Source of the DNA: Anastrepha obliqua
Lineage: Eukaryota; Arthropoda; Insecta; Diptera; Tephritidae
Reading direction: 5' to 3'
DNA length: 64,000 nucleotides
Assembly: GCF_027943255.1 (NCBI RefSeq)
Contig: NC_072893.1
Span: 4,836,001 to 4,900,000, forward strand
In this document: positions 33,620-44,979 of the stretch, piece by piece
Position numbering within the stretch: the stretch's first letter is position 1
Layout: every line of letters begins with the position of its first letter
Program-made: the position numbers and the translations under genes
The notes under the pieces: generated by a model
The model's input: only the letters and a program-made list of their open reading frames with translations
Database searches by the model: none
Told to the model about the DNA's origin: nothing

Positions 33620-36000
33620 ATTATCACTATTTTATCCATAGCAATACAAACATTTTTAAAATGTTTCTTGTACAACAAAACCCATTAAGCAGGTCTTCCA
33701 TTTCTATCGCTTTAATTCAAATAAAAAATCAAGCAACATTTTCAAATAAAGTTTGGCACCTTGCGGTAGTTGCCATCAAAAAACACACTGCGGCATGCTT
33801 ACGACAAAGGTATAGCAATGTAAAAACAATCTGAATTATACCCTCAAAATTTACATGCCTTGAATTGTCTGTCTTGATTTTTTTGTTGTTATATTTTGTT
33901 TGTGTAGTTTCCCGTGAGAGTTATTAAATAGCAGCGTTGCTTAAATTGTATATAAAAAAAACTTTAAAGTATTATTTATAGGATCTTCATAGAATGTCAC
34001 ATCGAAACACACTCTTTCTTACCCAGATGTTGATCAATCAGCCATTCCCAACAGACAAATTAATAAGCAGCACAACTCAATAGATGCTTGTGGATATGGT
34101 ACACACCCACACACAAAAATATATTTTTTAATTTTTCATAATTTGTTTTAATTTAATATTTCTCCGAGCCTCACCTCACAGGTTGAATGAACTGCTGTCA
34201 ATGTCCAGCTAGCCCAGCCGGTTTGTGCTGCGAATGGAACAAACATCCAAAATATATTCGTATTTATGTATCTGTCTGACTTTTCCCTGCGGTCATTGGC
34301 CGAACATTGATTGTCATTTTAACTTGGACTTTTATCAATATTGCACTTTTTTGCCATTATGGTCAATTTATTCGACAATTCGACTTCTCCTCCCAAATAG
34401 GTTTTGTCTTCTTGCGGCGTTCGTTGCTTTTCCCTCGACCTCACCCTTCTCTCTCCATCGCTTACTCCTTTTTCATTGCCTTTTGCTCCGCTTGTGCGAT
34501 AAGCTTTCTGAAACTGCCTGCCTTCATAGTGAAATTGTGCATTTGTTGGAAATTTCATTTCGTAATATCTGTTGTAACCGCCTCTGCGACGAGAATTGCA
34601 ACGAAAATTCGATGCCTTTGAACGGCCGTCAATTAAAGGGTCAATGGAATACTGCAGATTGATGCTGGTGCAAGGCTAGCGAAAAACAGGCGGAGTGGCA
34701 GAGAGCCAGAAATAAAGCAAAAATAAAAAAAAGTAGAAAAGCGGCGTGGGAATGGTAAAATATGTATGTCTGCATTTTCGAAGTTCCAACCGATACCCGA
34801 GGGAAGAAAATGAATGCGACTGGTTTAATATTGGGCGGGGAGGACGACGAGTGCAGCGAGGCAGAAACTGAATTGTGTTAACAGGTTTTAAAAGCTGTTT
34901 TATTGGAGCATAGCGCACTGCTCACACACACACATGCACACGTGTGTACGATTGTTTACTTGTATGTCACAAACTGTTTCAATAAACAAATGAAAACACA
35001 GTTTTTCTTCAATGAAATATGCATACGAAGCAGCGTTGCAAAATCGAGTTGATACTTCCACAGATGTAAATTTATATGTAAATGTGTGTAATTGTATATG
35101 TATGGATATTTAATTTTTTTCGCGCCAATCTCACAAATATTTGATTCAATTTAATGTTACTCATACGCCCCCTCGTACAATAAGTTTGCTCAAATTTCTT
35201 GCACCACCCACACAGAGAGAGAGGCATACGTATTTGTATGTATTTATGTACATATTATCATGTTGTAACGCAACACAGAAATTGGAAAACTTTTTAACTG
35301 CTTTCGTTGGCTATAAATCAGTTTGCGAAGTAACATCCAGAATTCAACGCGTAAAGAAGCACCAACAACGAGAACAACGACAACAGCCTGGACTTGCATG
35401 TTTTTTTGCATATAGAAATGTTCATTGACCTTGATGAGATTGGTTGGCGCATGCAACTTTTTGAACTAAGCACTTTGCTTTTCATTGTTTTGGAAGTTTT
35501 ACTTTTGACAAAATATTCTTATTAACGAATTTGGCTATGTGGTCAGGTATAATTGCAGTAAAAAATGGATCATATTGTATTTATTTAATCAGCACACCCA
35601 ATTGGATTAATCGTCTGATACCTAGAAAGAAAAACATAATTTCTTTCCTGAAATAATGTTTAGTACTGAGATCATCCTCCATTCAGAGCAATGCACTCAA
35701 CCCAATTCCAAACTTTTTCATACTAGTTTTGCGGTTCGATAAGAAAAACGCAAGTTTATGGTTTGAAATGTACGGGGACTATTTTCAAGCTGTATTTCAA
35801 GCCTCTCACTCCTGAACATAAGAATCCTTTTTGTCTCTTTTATGAAAAAGAACACAAAATACTCATAAGCAGGTTAAGATATAGTACAAAGCTGATTGAC
35901 TTAAAATTCTACTATAAATATCTCAAAATTAAACTCGAACGCCAGAAATACTCAAATAATAAAATGTGTGTTAAGGGTTGATTTCGTTAATGTATATTAT
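33620..36000. other. Stretch without a recognised gene
   Basis: 34225-34662 (+) is the largest frame, 145 codons, Cys/Leu/Ser-rich, overlapped by other long frames at 34307-34621 and 34319-34558, and without any recognised motif. A short (CA)n tract lies at about 34923-34934. Nothing supports a gene. Confidence 0.45.
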
Positions 36001-36004
36001 ATTA

Positions 36005-36275
36005 GGTGCGTAACTAAGTTCTCGCTGGTTTTTTGATGAAAATACATTTTTATTCTGAAAAAATAGTTACAAGTGAATCATTGACAGTATTGCCCATCGC
36101 TGGCTACTACTTTTCCCCATCTTTCTGGTAGATCTCGTATACCTTCGTTCGCAGCGTAAATACTCGGTTGAGGCGACGACGTAGAAGCATGACCGGGCAG
36201 TCCCCATGACTTTTTTTGTAATAAGATTTTGCAATTTTTTCAACTGCAGCTCATCATGAATCAAAATCATCAATT
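36005..36275 (-). mobile_element. Mariner fragment with one TIR (mauritiana-like C-terminus)
   Basis: The end GGTGCGTAACTAAGTTCTCG follows TA at 36003-36004. The minus strand reads SWGLPGHASTSSPQPSIYA, joined by deletion to EGIRDLPERWGKVVASDGQY with a stop near 36090. Compare PGHASTS and ELPERWEKVVVSDGQYFE in the intact mariner at 47064. All three catalytic aspartates lie outside what is left. The terminal sequence differs from that of the 46895 element, so this is a related but different family. Confidence 0.7.
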
Positions 36276-36279
36276 AACC

Positions 36280-37955
36280 AAAACAGAAAACATTTTTCGA
36301 ATAGTAAGAAAGACTCCATAATAATAAAAATTTAAACGATACTGCCAACTACCCTAATTTTTTATTAGTAATTTTACATCACCAAATATTCAAATATGAT
36401 CGGCGTACTTCAAAGCGCCCACTTTCCCTTCCGCCTTAAATAGGATAAGCCAGCCGAGCAATTTCTGTGCGCCTGGTCCACCTTCACTTCAAGTCCGGTT
36501 GTGGCTTTTGGAAAGCAGATGAGGGGAGAGCGTAATTCTGAGCTCTTTAACACCCAGCAATCAACAAATCCAAATATTGGTTTTTATGGCAGTGTATAAC
36601 TGTGCTACCAACACAAACATAATGAATATCGAATACCCTTTATTTTCCTCATTCAACGAATATTTTTGCATATCAAAAAAAAAACTCTTTGTGCTCATTT
36701 CTATCATTTTTGACAAGATTGCAAAACTTCCGCTACTACAAGTGCAAAAGCACAAACACACACACACATGGCACTGAACACTTGCAACGAGTTGAGTGCA
36801 TAAATCCCAGTTTATTATATATGCACTTGGCTCCACAAATACACTTGCATTGCTTCCAAAGATGTCCTAGAAAAATAGCATACATTGAAAATGGTTTGGC
36901 AAGCAGCAGTGAACTCCCTGCAAAATTATAAGGACATCCGCAAGCAAACATAAATATAAAACTTACCATATATTCAGGGAGATGCAAACATACGCTTTCA
37001 TGTGGATACACACACTCATACGTACTGCAAGTATACATATACGAGTACACACAAAAGTATTTTATAAACGAACAGCGCGGAAACAGTCGCACGACACAAT
37101 TTAAGCAGCCGAACCCGTTAGAGCAAATCAAAAAATTAGAGCAACAAAAATTATGAAACCCTGCTGCGTCACATTTTAAATCAAGAAACTTTAAAAAACT
37201 TTTTCAGTCAGTTGGATTTATTTCATTGTACAACGCATAAAAAGACACCAATATTTTGACAAAAATACTTGCAATTATTTCAAATCGAATATTGCGAATA
37301 TATTTTTTGAAAGATTTAACCCCTTACATCCTTTCCATATAAATATTTAATACTAGTTCAATATTTAAATTGGTCGGAAAAACGATCAATAATAACTAAA
37401 ATTTCATTTATAAATTTTATTAAATTTCACAACAAGAAAAATTTATTGATTTTCTTCATATGAATAGAAAACTTAAACATTTCTTCATTTTGTCAATTTA
37501 CTAAGCCCTTCAACACTATCAACTTTACTTGTTAATATTAAAGCGAAATAAAAATTTAACTACACAGATCTTTCAAATTCTCTATCCATTTTAGTCGCAA
37601 CTGTTTATTTTATTTTCTTATTTTTTCAAATTTTTACTTTTACGTTCTTTGTATCTTGTCTTTATTGGATCTTCAAGGATTCAAGCTTTGAATATAAGTT
37701 TAGTATTTATCTCGTCAGGTTTTTAAGAAAGGTGGGGTAGCTTAAGTTAAGTGAGGATGAATAGCTGCCCAAGCGAGAGCCTACTTCGACAAAGATTAAA
37801 ATTCGTCCATTGTGATGCGATACAGAGAAACAACAAATGGAGAAATCCCGAACAGGGGAACAAAAGGAAGAAGGGGCTTCGAATTGACGATGAAACGGCA
37901 GTTAATTGCATTGCATCAACCACTTCAAGCTGCTGATGAAATCCACCAAATGTGT
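36280..37955. other. Stretch without a recognised gene
   Basis: Contains a (CA)n tract at about 36754-36768 and AT-rich sequence at 37150-37700. The open frames (for example 36736-37131 minus, 131 codons, Cys-rich) show no known domain. Confidence 0.45.
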
Positions 37956-37959
37956 AATG

Positions 37960-38700
37960 TGAAAATCTGCTATATGTGCAGGTTTGCCCAGACATCTGGG
38001 CTCTGTCTGAGTCTTAGCCCGATGAGAGCAGAGCAGCTAGGAGAAGATGCTGAGATAATTCAAGCTCATCCTCCAAACAGCTTCGGCAGAAAGGACATGA
38101 AGCAATCCCAAGCTCATCGCATAGATACTAGCGCACAATGAATGGGAAGGATGCCCATAAAATTCGAGAGCGGCAGCTTTGTTAGCCTGAAAAGTTCTCC
38201 CCGTAGCCAGAAGAATCTCGCGACTTTGCACGTTTGCGCATTAGCCAGCTCTCCTTAAGTTGACGAGAAGTCCATCTTTCCAGAAGCAAACCAAGGGATC
38301 TCAATAGAACTCCAATCTTCTAATTTCGCAGTGAAATCATCTCGAGTGTTCCTTGTGTAGCCAGCTCATCACCCAGCACTATGCCAGTGGGACCAGAAAC
38401 CCAAAAGAGCGTAGTATCGAAGTACTCTGAAGCAGCCGAGATAAATCAGGTATTACCCGAATAGTTTCGAACGCACAAACAATAAGCCCAAGGCCCTAAT
38501 TGCTGCCTGTCTGTCGAAGTAAATATTTACCTTCTTTACAGTTATTGGAGAAATAAGCAACTAAGACTTTGCCTCTCCAATTGCGGCTACCTCCGCTTAG
38601 AAAGCACTGCAGTGGTGCGGTAGCCTCGCAAAATATTCCCCCATCAACCTTTTTGTTCAACTTCGGGTGATCCGTAAACAAGTGGAGTAAAAACATTTTT
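37960..38700 (-). pseudogene. LINE RNase H domain and Cys/His tail (decayed)
   Basis: Minus-strand pieces in order: LFTDHPKLNKKVDGGIF (about 38690-38640, RNase H first Asp with the following GS changed to HP), DRQAAIRALGLIV (about 38510-38475, third catalytic block), VSGPTGIVLGDELATQGT (about 38395-38345, the final 'PGH..I.GNE.AD' block, His and Asn-Glu lost), and CPFCRSCLEDELELSQHLL (about 38095-38035, Cys/His tail). This is the end of ORF2 of an RNase H-bearing LINE of the same general group as the intact element at 53994. Frameshifts and stops are frequent. Confidence 0.72.
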
Positions 38701-38704
38701 GAAC

Positions 38705-39084
38705 AGAAAGATGTATGAAAGCACAGATCTAAAATTCCGTACCTACTTATTTTTACTTTAGTTAACGGTCCTCAATATTTTTGTTTTTATTTTGTTAGAC
38801 TATATTGGAAGAAAATCTATGTACATGATTTTAAGGTAAGAGAGGTTATTTTTTATTTATTTTCTTTTTTAATTCGCTTAATACTCTCCACTAGGATCAG
38901 ATGCCGATTTTCCATAAGAATGTGGAACGGGTGAAAATTGTATGGTTATTGAAATGTAATTCAGGTATAAAACGTCCAAAGGTTTTCTTCTGTTTGTTAT
39001 ATGATCCAAAATATAGTTGAGACAGCATCGTATTTGTCTTTGTGTCGTCGCCATTTGCATGAGCAATCATTTCGACCCGAGTCT
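38705..39084. other. Stretch without a recognised gene
   Basis: AT-rich. The part from about 38880 may be upstream BEL/Pao sequence belonging with the next entry, but I could not read a motif there. Confidence 0.35.
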
Positions 39085-39230
39085 TCCAAGAATTCAATGG
39101 CAAACTGACCGCATAGTTTATGTCACCACTACCAAAGATGAGCAAGTCCGAGCTGCAAGCATACGTACGAACACGGAATCTTACAGCGACCGGCATCAAA
39201 GCTAGCCACTCTTAATTTGCAAGCCCTCAG
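39085..39230 (+). pseudogene. BEL/Pao LTR-retrotransposon polyprotein C-terminus (scrap)
   Basis: The forward frame reads TDRIVYVTTTKDEQVRAASI and RTNTESYS, then after a one-base shift RPASKLATLNLQAL. This fits the last part of BEL/Pao Pol proteins, 'GRI..V..G.DG.VR.A.I.T..G.Y.RP..KL..L'. Neither LTR was recognised. Confidence 0.6.
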
Positions 39231-39234
39231 AAAT

Positions 39235-40985
39235 TCGCCGGGGTGTGCAAAGTCAGCTAGCCAGCAACATGCAAGTCTACGCTACAAGCAGTTCATACAT
39301 TTCTGTTCAGCGTAGAGAAAGCACCAAATCGGTAACTCGCTCTTAATGTATTAGATTTCATTAATCTCTATAAAGTTCAATATATTTTCGGTTTTCTTAA
39401 AGGCTAGTGAATAAGTTTTCTTTTTGCTTTTTAATATTTTGTCCACAGGTACACTAACTCGGAAAGTTTTTTTAAGACTAGTCGTTTTTCGGCATTCAAT
39501 GGTAAACTTCAGATCACCGCAAGGCTACCCAGATGAATACAACAAATCGTAAATGTCTTTCAAGTATGCCTGTGCCAGTCTATTATCATTATTTTTCATT
39601 GTGCGAATATTTGAGTTAATTATTACCTTTTTTATGAAATTATATTTTTTACAATTAAGTATTCACATTTGTTCGCTCTTACACCCCAGCTCCCGTAGAA
39701 ATGTTCCCTACTTCCTAAGCAGCAATGGCCCAGGGGAACAAACAAGTCACACTTCAGGCTTTCCACACACAACTGACATCGTGCAAAGGCAATCACGCTA
39801 AGGCTCGTGTAATGAAGTTAGCGCCTCGACCCATTTGCTTACCACTGGAACAGCAGGGATGTCGTAAAGTGCAGCAAATGCTGATTAGCCGCTAAATCCA
39901 AGCAATCCATATTGAGCTTCCACCAGCAGCATCCACTAAGTACCAGCGCCACTCCTCACCACCCACTCCTCACTTGTATTCAGCACTAACTCTTATTAAA
40001 ATCTCCGCTTTGATGATGATTATCAGTAAATCAGTGTAAGCGGCAATTGTTATTGTAATAATGTAATATTATTAATCCCTACGATGCCATGCAATATCCC
40101 ACAAAGTGCAAGTGCAGTCGCAGACACGTGCGGGGTATGTTCAGTGAACCATTTAATAACATCTGCCTCAAGCCTTTGTGGTAAACGTGGCAGCGCGCAG
40201 AAACCAGCCGATAATATCTACTTTCCCCACACGCCTTTACCACCACATCAGATGGTGGCTGTTCAAAGTGGCCACAAGGCACGGAGCTCAGCTTTACTTG
40301 CTTTGCGTGCGCGTTCTTCATTTACGCCTTTCCTTGCCTGTGAAATTAGTTTGGTGAGCGCGGCACACAGCGCGGATCTCACACATACGCATATAGGAGT
40401 ATGCATATAAGTGTATGTTCGAATGTGTGCGTGTGCATGGACATATTTGCAAGTAAGTCCTTTATGTGCGCATAACCTCAGCTTGCAAATCTGTCTGCAT
40501 TTACGCTTATATCGCAACCAAGTTTGTAAGTGCATTTGCAGGGGTATTAGTGTTGGCACACATATGTGAGGCGTGTATGCCTTAGCCTGCTTAGTTTAAC
40601 AATTATGGGTTTGAATTCGTTTGACTGCAGTTGAGCAGCACAATAGACCTACAAACAAGCTCCTGGATTTGAAAAGGACGAATGACGACAAACGCATTTT
40701 AAAGTTTTACTAGCGCGAAAGTGCGGCTGATTTGTTGACTTGCACTTTAATTGAATGCAATTTTATATTAAATTTAAGTTCTTTATATCTTAAACTTCAC
40801 TTTTGCTTTGAATTAATAGGGAATTATAAGCGAGTTTGCACAATGACTTACTCAAACGAGGAGATCTCTAAATATAGCAGAAGAAATGGAAGGTCGATGA
40901 ACAGTTTGTGTCTGCTGCTGGTGTTGCTTTCCTAATATTGCAAACAAGGTGTATTTTTATAGAGTTGGAGAATTTTAAATTGATG
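39235..40985. other. Stretch without a recognised gene
   Basis: GC-richer at 39660-40660. The frames 40084-40410 (+) and 40263-40559 (-) overlap on opposite strands and show no domain. TATG/TGTG-rich sequence lies at about 40390-40440. Confidence 0.45.
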
Positions 40986-40987
40986 AT

Positions 40988-41475
40988 AAAAGGTATTTCA
41001 AAAGACGTGCCTAGATGGTGCTATTAAACCAAGTAAAATTTAGATTCCTTCAGGTTTCACTATTTTTATTCAAATTATGGCTGTTTGCAATTATATGTTA
41101 AAAATTTGTTCATTTTAATGACCCCCATCAGCTCGCCTATTAGAAAAATCCACCAAACAGTTGATTCTGGAATGCCTAATTGTTGATAACGTCGAAATAT
41201 CGCTATTGGGGGTTGTTCACCAACACTTTGCGGTACGGGAGCAATATTCTCAACAGAACGTCCAGTTTTTCGTCTGCCAGCAAGGATAAAAAATAAGTCC
41301 TCGCTAGAACTAGTTTCTTGAAAATTTCCCACCAGCCTTTGAATTCCCGATTCATTCGGACGGTTATTTTTACCAAAAAAACTAGGAATCTTGCGATATG
41401 TTGTTCTTAAAGAGTGTCACTTTTCATAGTAAGTTTCATTAATTTTAACGCGTTGTTGTATCGAGTAAACACCTC
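40988..41475 (-). mobile_element. DD41D-like element remnant (one end and HTH region)
   Basis: The left end AAAGGTATTTCAAAAGACGT and the following GCCTAGATGG match the element at 2436. The minus strand from about 41465 reads YSIQQRVKINETYYE, SLRTTYRK, FGKNNRPNESGIQRLVGNF, then GRRKTGRSVENIA and FRRYQQLGIPESTV. This is the tandem HTH region of a Tc1/mariner transposase. The catalytic domain is absent between this and the left end. No right TIR was seen. Confidence 0.68.
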
Positions 41476-41499
41476 GTGAGTTTGATAGTAGCCTGAAGC

Positions 41500-41690
41500 G
41501 GTTAATACAAACGTAATTAGCTACTATTGGTCATCATCTTCTAATCCAAAGCCCCACCTTTCCCACCTGTTTGGTTACTTTTCTTTTATTCACTCAACCC
41601 TAGTATCACCAAAGTCAAATTCTGATTCTATGTCCAAGGGGCTCTCGCAGCCATTTACCCTTTCCTCTCTAGCATGTAAAATTGAACACC
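41500..41690 (+). repeat. LINE 3'-end-like module, second copy
   Basis: GGGGCTCTCGCAGCCATTTA (about 41638-41658) and flanking sequence resemble 12160-12180. No coding part is attached. Confidence 0.35.
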
Positions 41691-41694
41691 TGTT

Positions 41695-43435
41695 ACTTGG
41701 CAAATGTTAAAGATAGCATTAAAAAAGGTAACGCCTAGGAATCATGCACTACTGGTATCCAGGTGTCACTTTTGAAAGCCCGTTTACTTTTTTTGTGACA
41801 GCCGATTTGACAGTTCTTGATCTTTTTAAAGTCAGCTGGGCTTGGCAATTCATTTCGATCAAAGTCACGCCAAAGCACTGAAATCGCCAACCAATAATTA
41901 TGGATTCGTAAACAAAATAGCGTATTAGCCGCATTTTCTGCAAAAGCAGCCCAACTTGCCACCATACTATAAACAACCGAACTATACATATCTACTGGCC
42001 TTTTATAGTCTAAACACTCGAAGGAAGATTTTCTCATCAGCAGATGAAAATGTGTCCAGTATGAAACTTTTTCCCCATTTAGCAAAAACAAGCCGATGTA
42101 ATTTTGCATATTTAAAGTCATAAGATAATTGCGAAAGAGTAAACATATAAATGTAAAAGGAACAGGAAGAGTGTAAATAAAGCAGATTCAAAAACGTAAT
42201 TCGTAAATGCAGCGAATGACATGGAAATCTCAATAAAACTTACAAAGAGGAAATGCCAAAAACACACGGAACGTAAAAAATAACTTAAATTACTTGACGA
42301 AACGGGAGCACTACAATTAATCGTAAGCCACCACAAACACATAACCAACACATACCCACATACTTAAGAACCTTACTAACTCATTTACATTCTTTATTGT
42401 AATAAAAGTAACAGCCATTAGCACAGCAAATACGAACAAAAAAACACAAATACAACTCCATACATGCATAAAAAACACGTTAAAACAAAGGTACACATTG
42501 TTTACCCTGAATATAAAAATATCATAGCGACAGGAAGCAGGCTCAAATAAGAACTGGAGCAGCTTGCCAGGAAGGATGGCAAAGAAAAAAGACAAAAGTA
42601 CCAACTGGCACTAAAATGCTGGTACATCACTGCCAGTCTAACAGGATTGCAGCTCCTACAATTGTTGGCAGAAAAGATGTCGCAGAAACAATGCAAGGGG
42701 ATTTTTTATTTGCCCAAACAACAAGGAAACCTATTTCGACTTTACAGAAATGAATTGCCCAAGCCGTTAACGGTTGGCGACGACGCGGCTGAAGAGATTT
42801 GGGGCATAATGTCATGCAGCATAATTTGCGAAGATTTATGTATGTAATGTGTCTGTGTTACACTAACATGTATGTATGTGAATGTATCCATGTGCATGTG
42901 TGTGTGTGTGTATGTGTGCAGATAGCACGAGTGGCAAGAGCATGATTGGGAGCAGCAACAGAAAGAAAGTAGTAGCAAATGTGGGTATGAACCTTTAAAT
43001 ACAGGAGCGGTTAAAAAATACAAAGAGGAAAAAAAGATATTTGTATGGCAAGAAAATATGCAGAATGAAATACATAAGAAGGCTGCTATAATGAATATCG
43101 GTGAATTTAAAGTTGTTACTGAAATATTTTTTAACTTAATTTTAACTTAAAAATTTTAGTAGTTAACATTAAAGAGAAGGTGCATTGGAGTTTCCTGGGA
43201 TTGCCCGCAGGAACCACAAGAATCAATGGACCATATCCCGATATTATGCAAATAACTGCGCAAACTATAATGACCACCAAGAATGCCCGTGAGCATTCTC
43301 ACTTTATGATTGGGGGTGGTTATGAGTTTTTAAACCTCTTTTGGCTGTATGTGGTGTCTTTTTTGATATTATCCTGCAAGTAAACGACTTCTGAATGGCA
43401 AATTATTTTATATGGCAAGTCCTTTCATGAAAAAA
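41695..43435. other. Stretch without a recognised gene; TG repeat
   Basis: The largest frame, 41735-42121 (-), has 128 codons, is aromatic-rich and was not recognised. Several minus frames at 42118-42815 are rich in Phe/Leu and overlap one another, as expected of A-rich plus-strand DNA. A (TG)n tract lies at about 42892-42918. Confidence 0.45.
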
Positions 43436-43439
43436 ATGC

Positions 43440-43550
43440 ACCCAGATCGCCATTGCCTGCTTTGTTTCATGCTCGCAATGGGTATCGAACCTAGATCAGG
43501 AGAGTGGTAGTCATAGCAAACTCACTCGACTATGATAATATAATTACCCA
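43440..43550 (-). repeat. SINE head fragment
   Basis: On the minus strand TATCATAGTCGAGTGAGTTT (A-box region, about 43541-43522) is followed by AGGTTCGATACCC (B box, about 43492-43480). The layout matches the SINE heads at 8484 and 50001, but the conserved body is not visible, so this is either a 5' fragment or a related family. Confidence 0.5.
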
Positions 43551-43589
43551 AACCTAGAAATAGAAGATTATCTATTAAAATTGTATGCT

Positions 43590-44010
43590 ATACTTTATCA
43601 ACGCTTTTAAAAAATCAGTACAGATACAGTCGACTTGATGCCCTGCCGAGAAAACTTAAATACAGTATGCAGGGAAAACAGCTAAATTGGAAGCTGTAGA
43701 CCTACCTGCCACAGGATCACGCTGGTATGGTGATATGCTACTTTTAGTTGCAAAATACATCTTTTCTTCGGCAATATTTGCAAATAATTTAGAACTTGAA
43801 GATTTGTCTGTAATTACGGATGTCATTCTTTTTACCACTTTCGAAACTTGCCATAACAACTGTCGTTTTCCCTATATCGATGAAGGCACCAGAGACTAAC
43901 GATTTACTGAAAATAATGACTGCGGGACCAGCAGCATCCATTTTTGTAGACGGTTTTAAAGCTAAAATACCATTCTCAATATCTTCCAATGACAGACTCA
44001 AACACACAAA
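43590..44010 (-). pseudogene. LINE RT fragment (jockey-like)
   Basis: The minus strand reads LEDIENGILALKPSTKMDAA (about 43990-43930), ESGKKNDIRNYRQI (about 43845-43800, the 'FKSG....NYRPI' motif before the RT core), then VVKRMTSVITDKS, ISPYQ, VAGRSTASNLAVF and HQVDCICTDF (about 43640), the first catalytic RT motif. It stops before YADD. At 44040 a different LINE fragment takes over. Confidence 0.75.
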
Positions 44011-44039
44011 GTGTATTTATACGAAGTTATTCGATATGA

Positions 44040-44340
44040 GAATTCGTGGTGTACCAATTTGAGATATATAGCAGCCTCCGCGCCGGGTTCTTTATGCGTT
44101 CCATTGAAAAGCCATTTTGGGAATATTATTATTTTCTCTACGTGGAGTATGTCCAATCCGGTTCCATTTCCTTCTAATAATTTCAACATTGATTGGACAG
44201 TATCAGTGAGGGGGAGAAGAGCAGCATTGGAGACTGTTCTTGGCCAATTTATGTGGCATATAATCCTGAAGCATTTACTGATAAACGACTGAAAACGTCT
44301 ACTTATGGGCTCACAGATGAGCCATGTCTCAAATCCGTAT
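44040..44340 (-). pseudogene. LINE RT C-terminal fragment
   Basis: The open minus frame reads YGFETWLICEPISRRFQSFI and CFRIICHINWPRTVSNAALL, then shifts frame to IIRRKWNRIGHTPRRENNNI and FQWNA. These motifs follow the RT domain in endonuclease/RT LINEs ('YG.E.W......LQ.F....LR.I....W...I.N..L', then 'RR..W.GH.LR'). It abuts 44341 at a run of GGTA units. Confidence 0.72.
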
Positions 44341-44725
44341 GGTAGGTAGGTAGGTGAAGTGGTTGAAGAACCAGTCTGGTACTTCTGAAGTAGCACTAAA
44401 ATGCCGTTTTGATACCATTTTGAGACCCCCAACAAGAGATGTTGATGTAATGGAGAAGGTTGAAGTGATTTAGGTTAGCGCACTACCGCAGGCTGTCGAA
44501 GAAAAGAGCACAAAGAGCACTAAAGAAAGTGCTCAATAGTGTCCTTCTCTGAAAGACCTCCCAGGCTTCTGCAATGGGGATTAAATGTAAACCCAGCTTT
44601 TCTGCTTGCGTGCCGATCGTGGAATGACCGGTAAGCTTGGAAAATCATTGGCGTAGAATCCCAGGACTTCTGCGACCTTTCTCTGCATCTGCGTGCTCTC
44701 TGCGTCCTGCCTCATTGGTACTGCA
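44341..44725 (-). pseudogene. LINE C-terminus and 3' UTR ending in CCTACC repeats
   Basis: The minus strand reads LTGHSTIGTQAEKLGL (about 44640-44595), then HCRSLGGLSEKDTIEHFL (about 44575-44525), the Cys/His-bearing C-terminus of RNase H-type LINEs. A 3' UTR follows and ends in CTACCTACCTACC (44355-44340), a typical LINE tail. The tail marks an insertion into the LINE at 44040-44340. Confidence 0.65.
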
Positions 44726-44729
44726 TCCT

Positions 44730-44976
44730 ATTGAAGGATCCAAAATCAATCGCCGAAATTGAAAATTTTAAGTTTTGTTCTTAACGATTGGATACGAGAG
44801 TGCCACAGTCGGTTTAGCCTATGGAAAGCTGTACGTGCTTTATAAATATGTGTTACCACATCAGGCACTGTGCCACCATATTTTGTAATTTTGCTACCAA
44901 GGTAAAAGAACTCATCAACATTTTCAATTAGGATCGTTTTTTCGCTTGTAATAAATTCTAGAGGGGATGTTTTCAC
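44730..44976 (-). pseudogene. LINE RT fragment downstream of active site
   Basis: The minus frame reads IENVDEFFYLGSKITKYGGT, then IYKARTAFHRLNRLWHSRIQ and RTKLKIF. This is the well-known 'V..F.YLGS.....G....DI..RI.KA..AF..L..IW' block of endonuclease/RT LINEs. Truncated at both sides. Confidence 0.8.
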
Positions 44977-44979
44977 TGG

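Noticed and set aside
34225..34662. 145-codon Cys/Leu-rich frame
   Set aside because: Overlapped by other long frames on both strands; no domain and biased composition.
35560..35720. Possible further mariner C-terminus on the minus strand
   Set aside because: A faint match to the 'KW..CI...G.YFE' motif only; not enough to support a feature.
41735..42121. 128-codon minus frame
   Set aside because: No recognisable motif; not reported as a gene.
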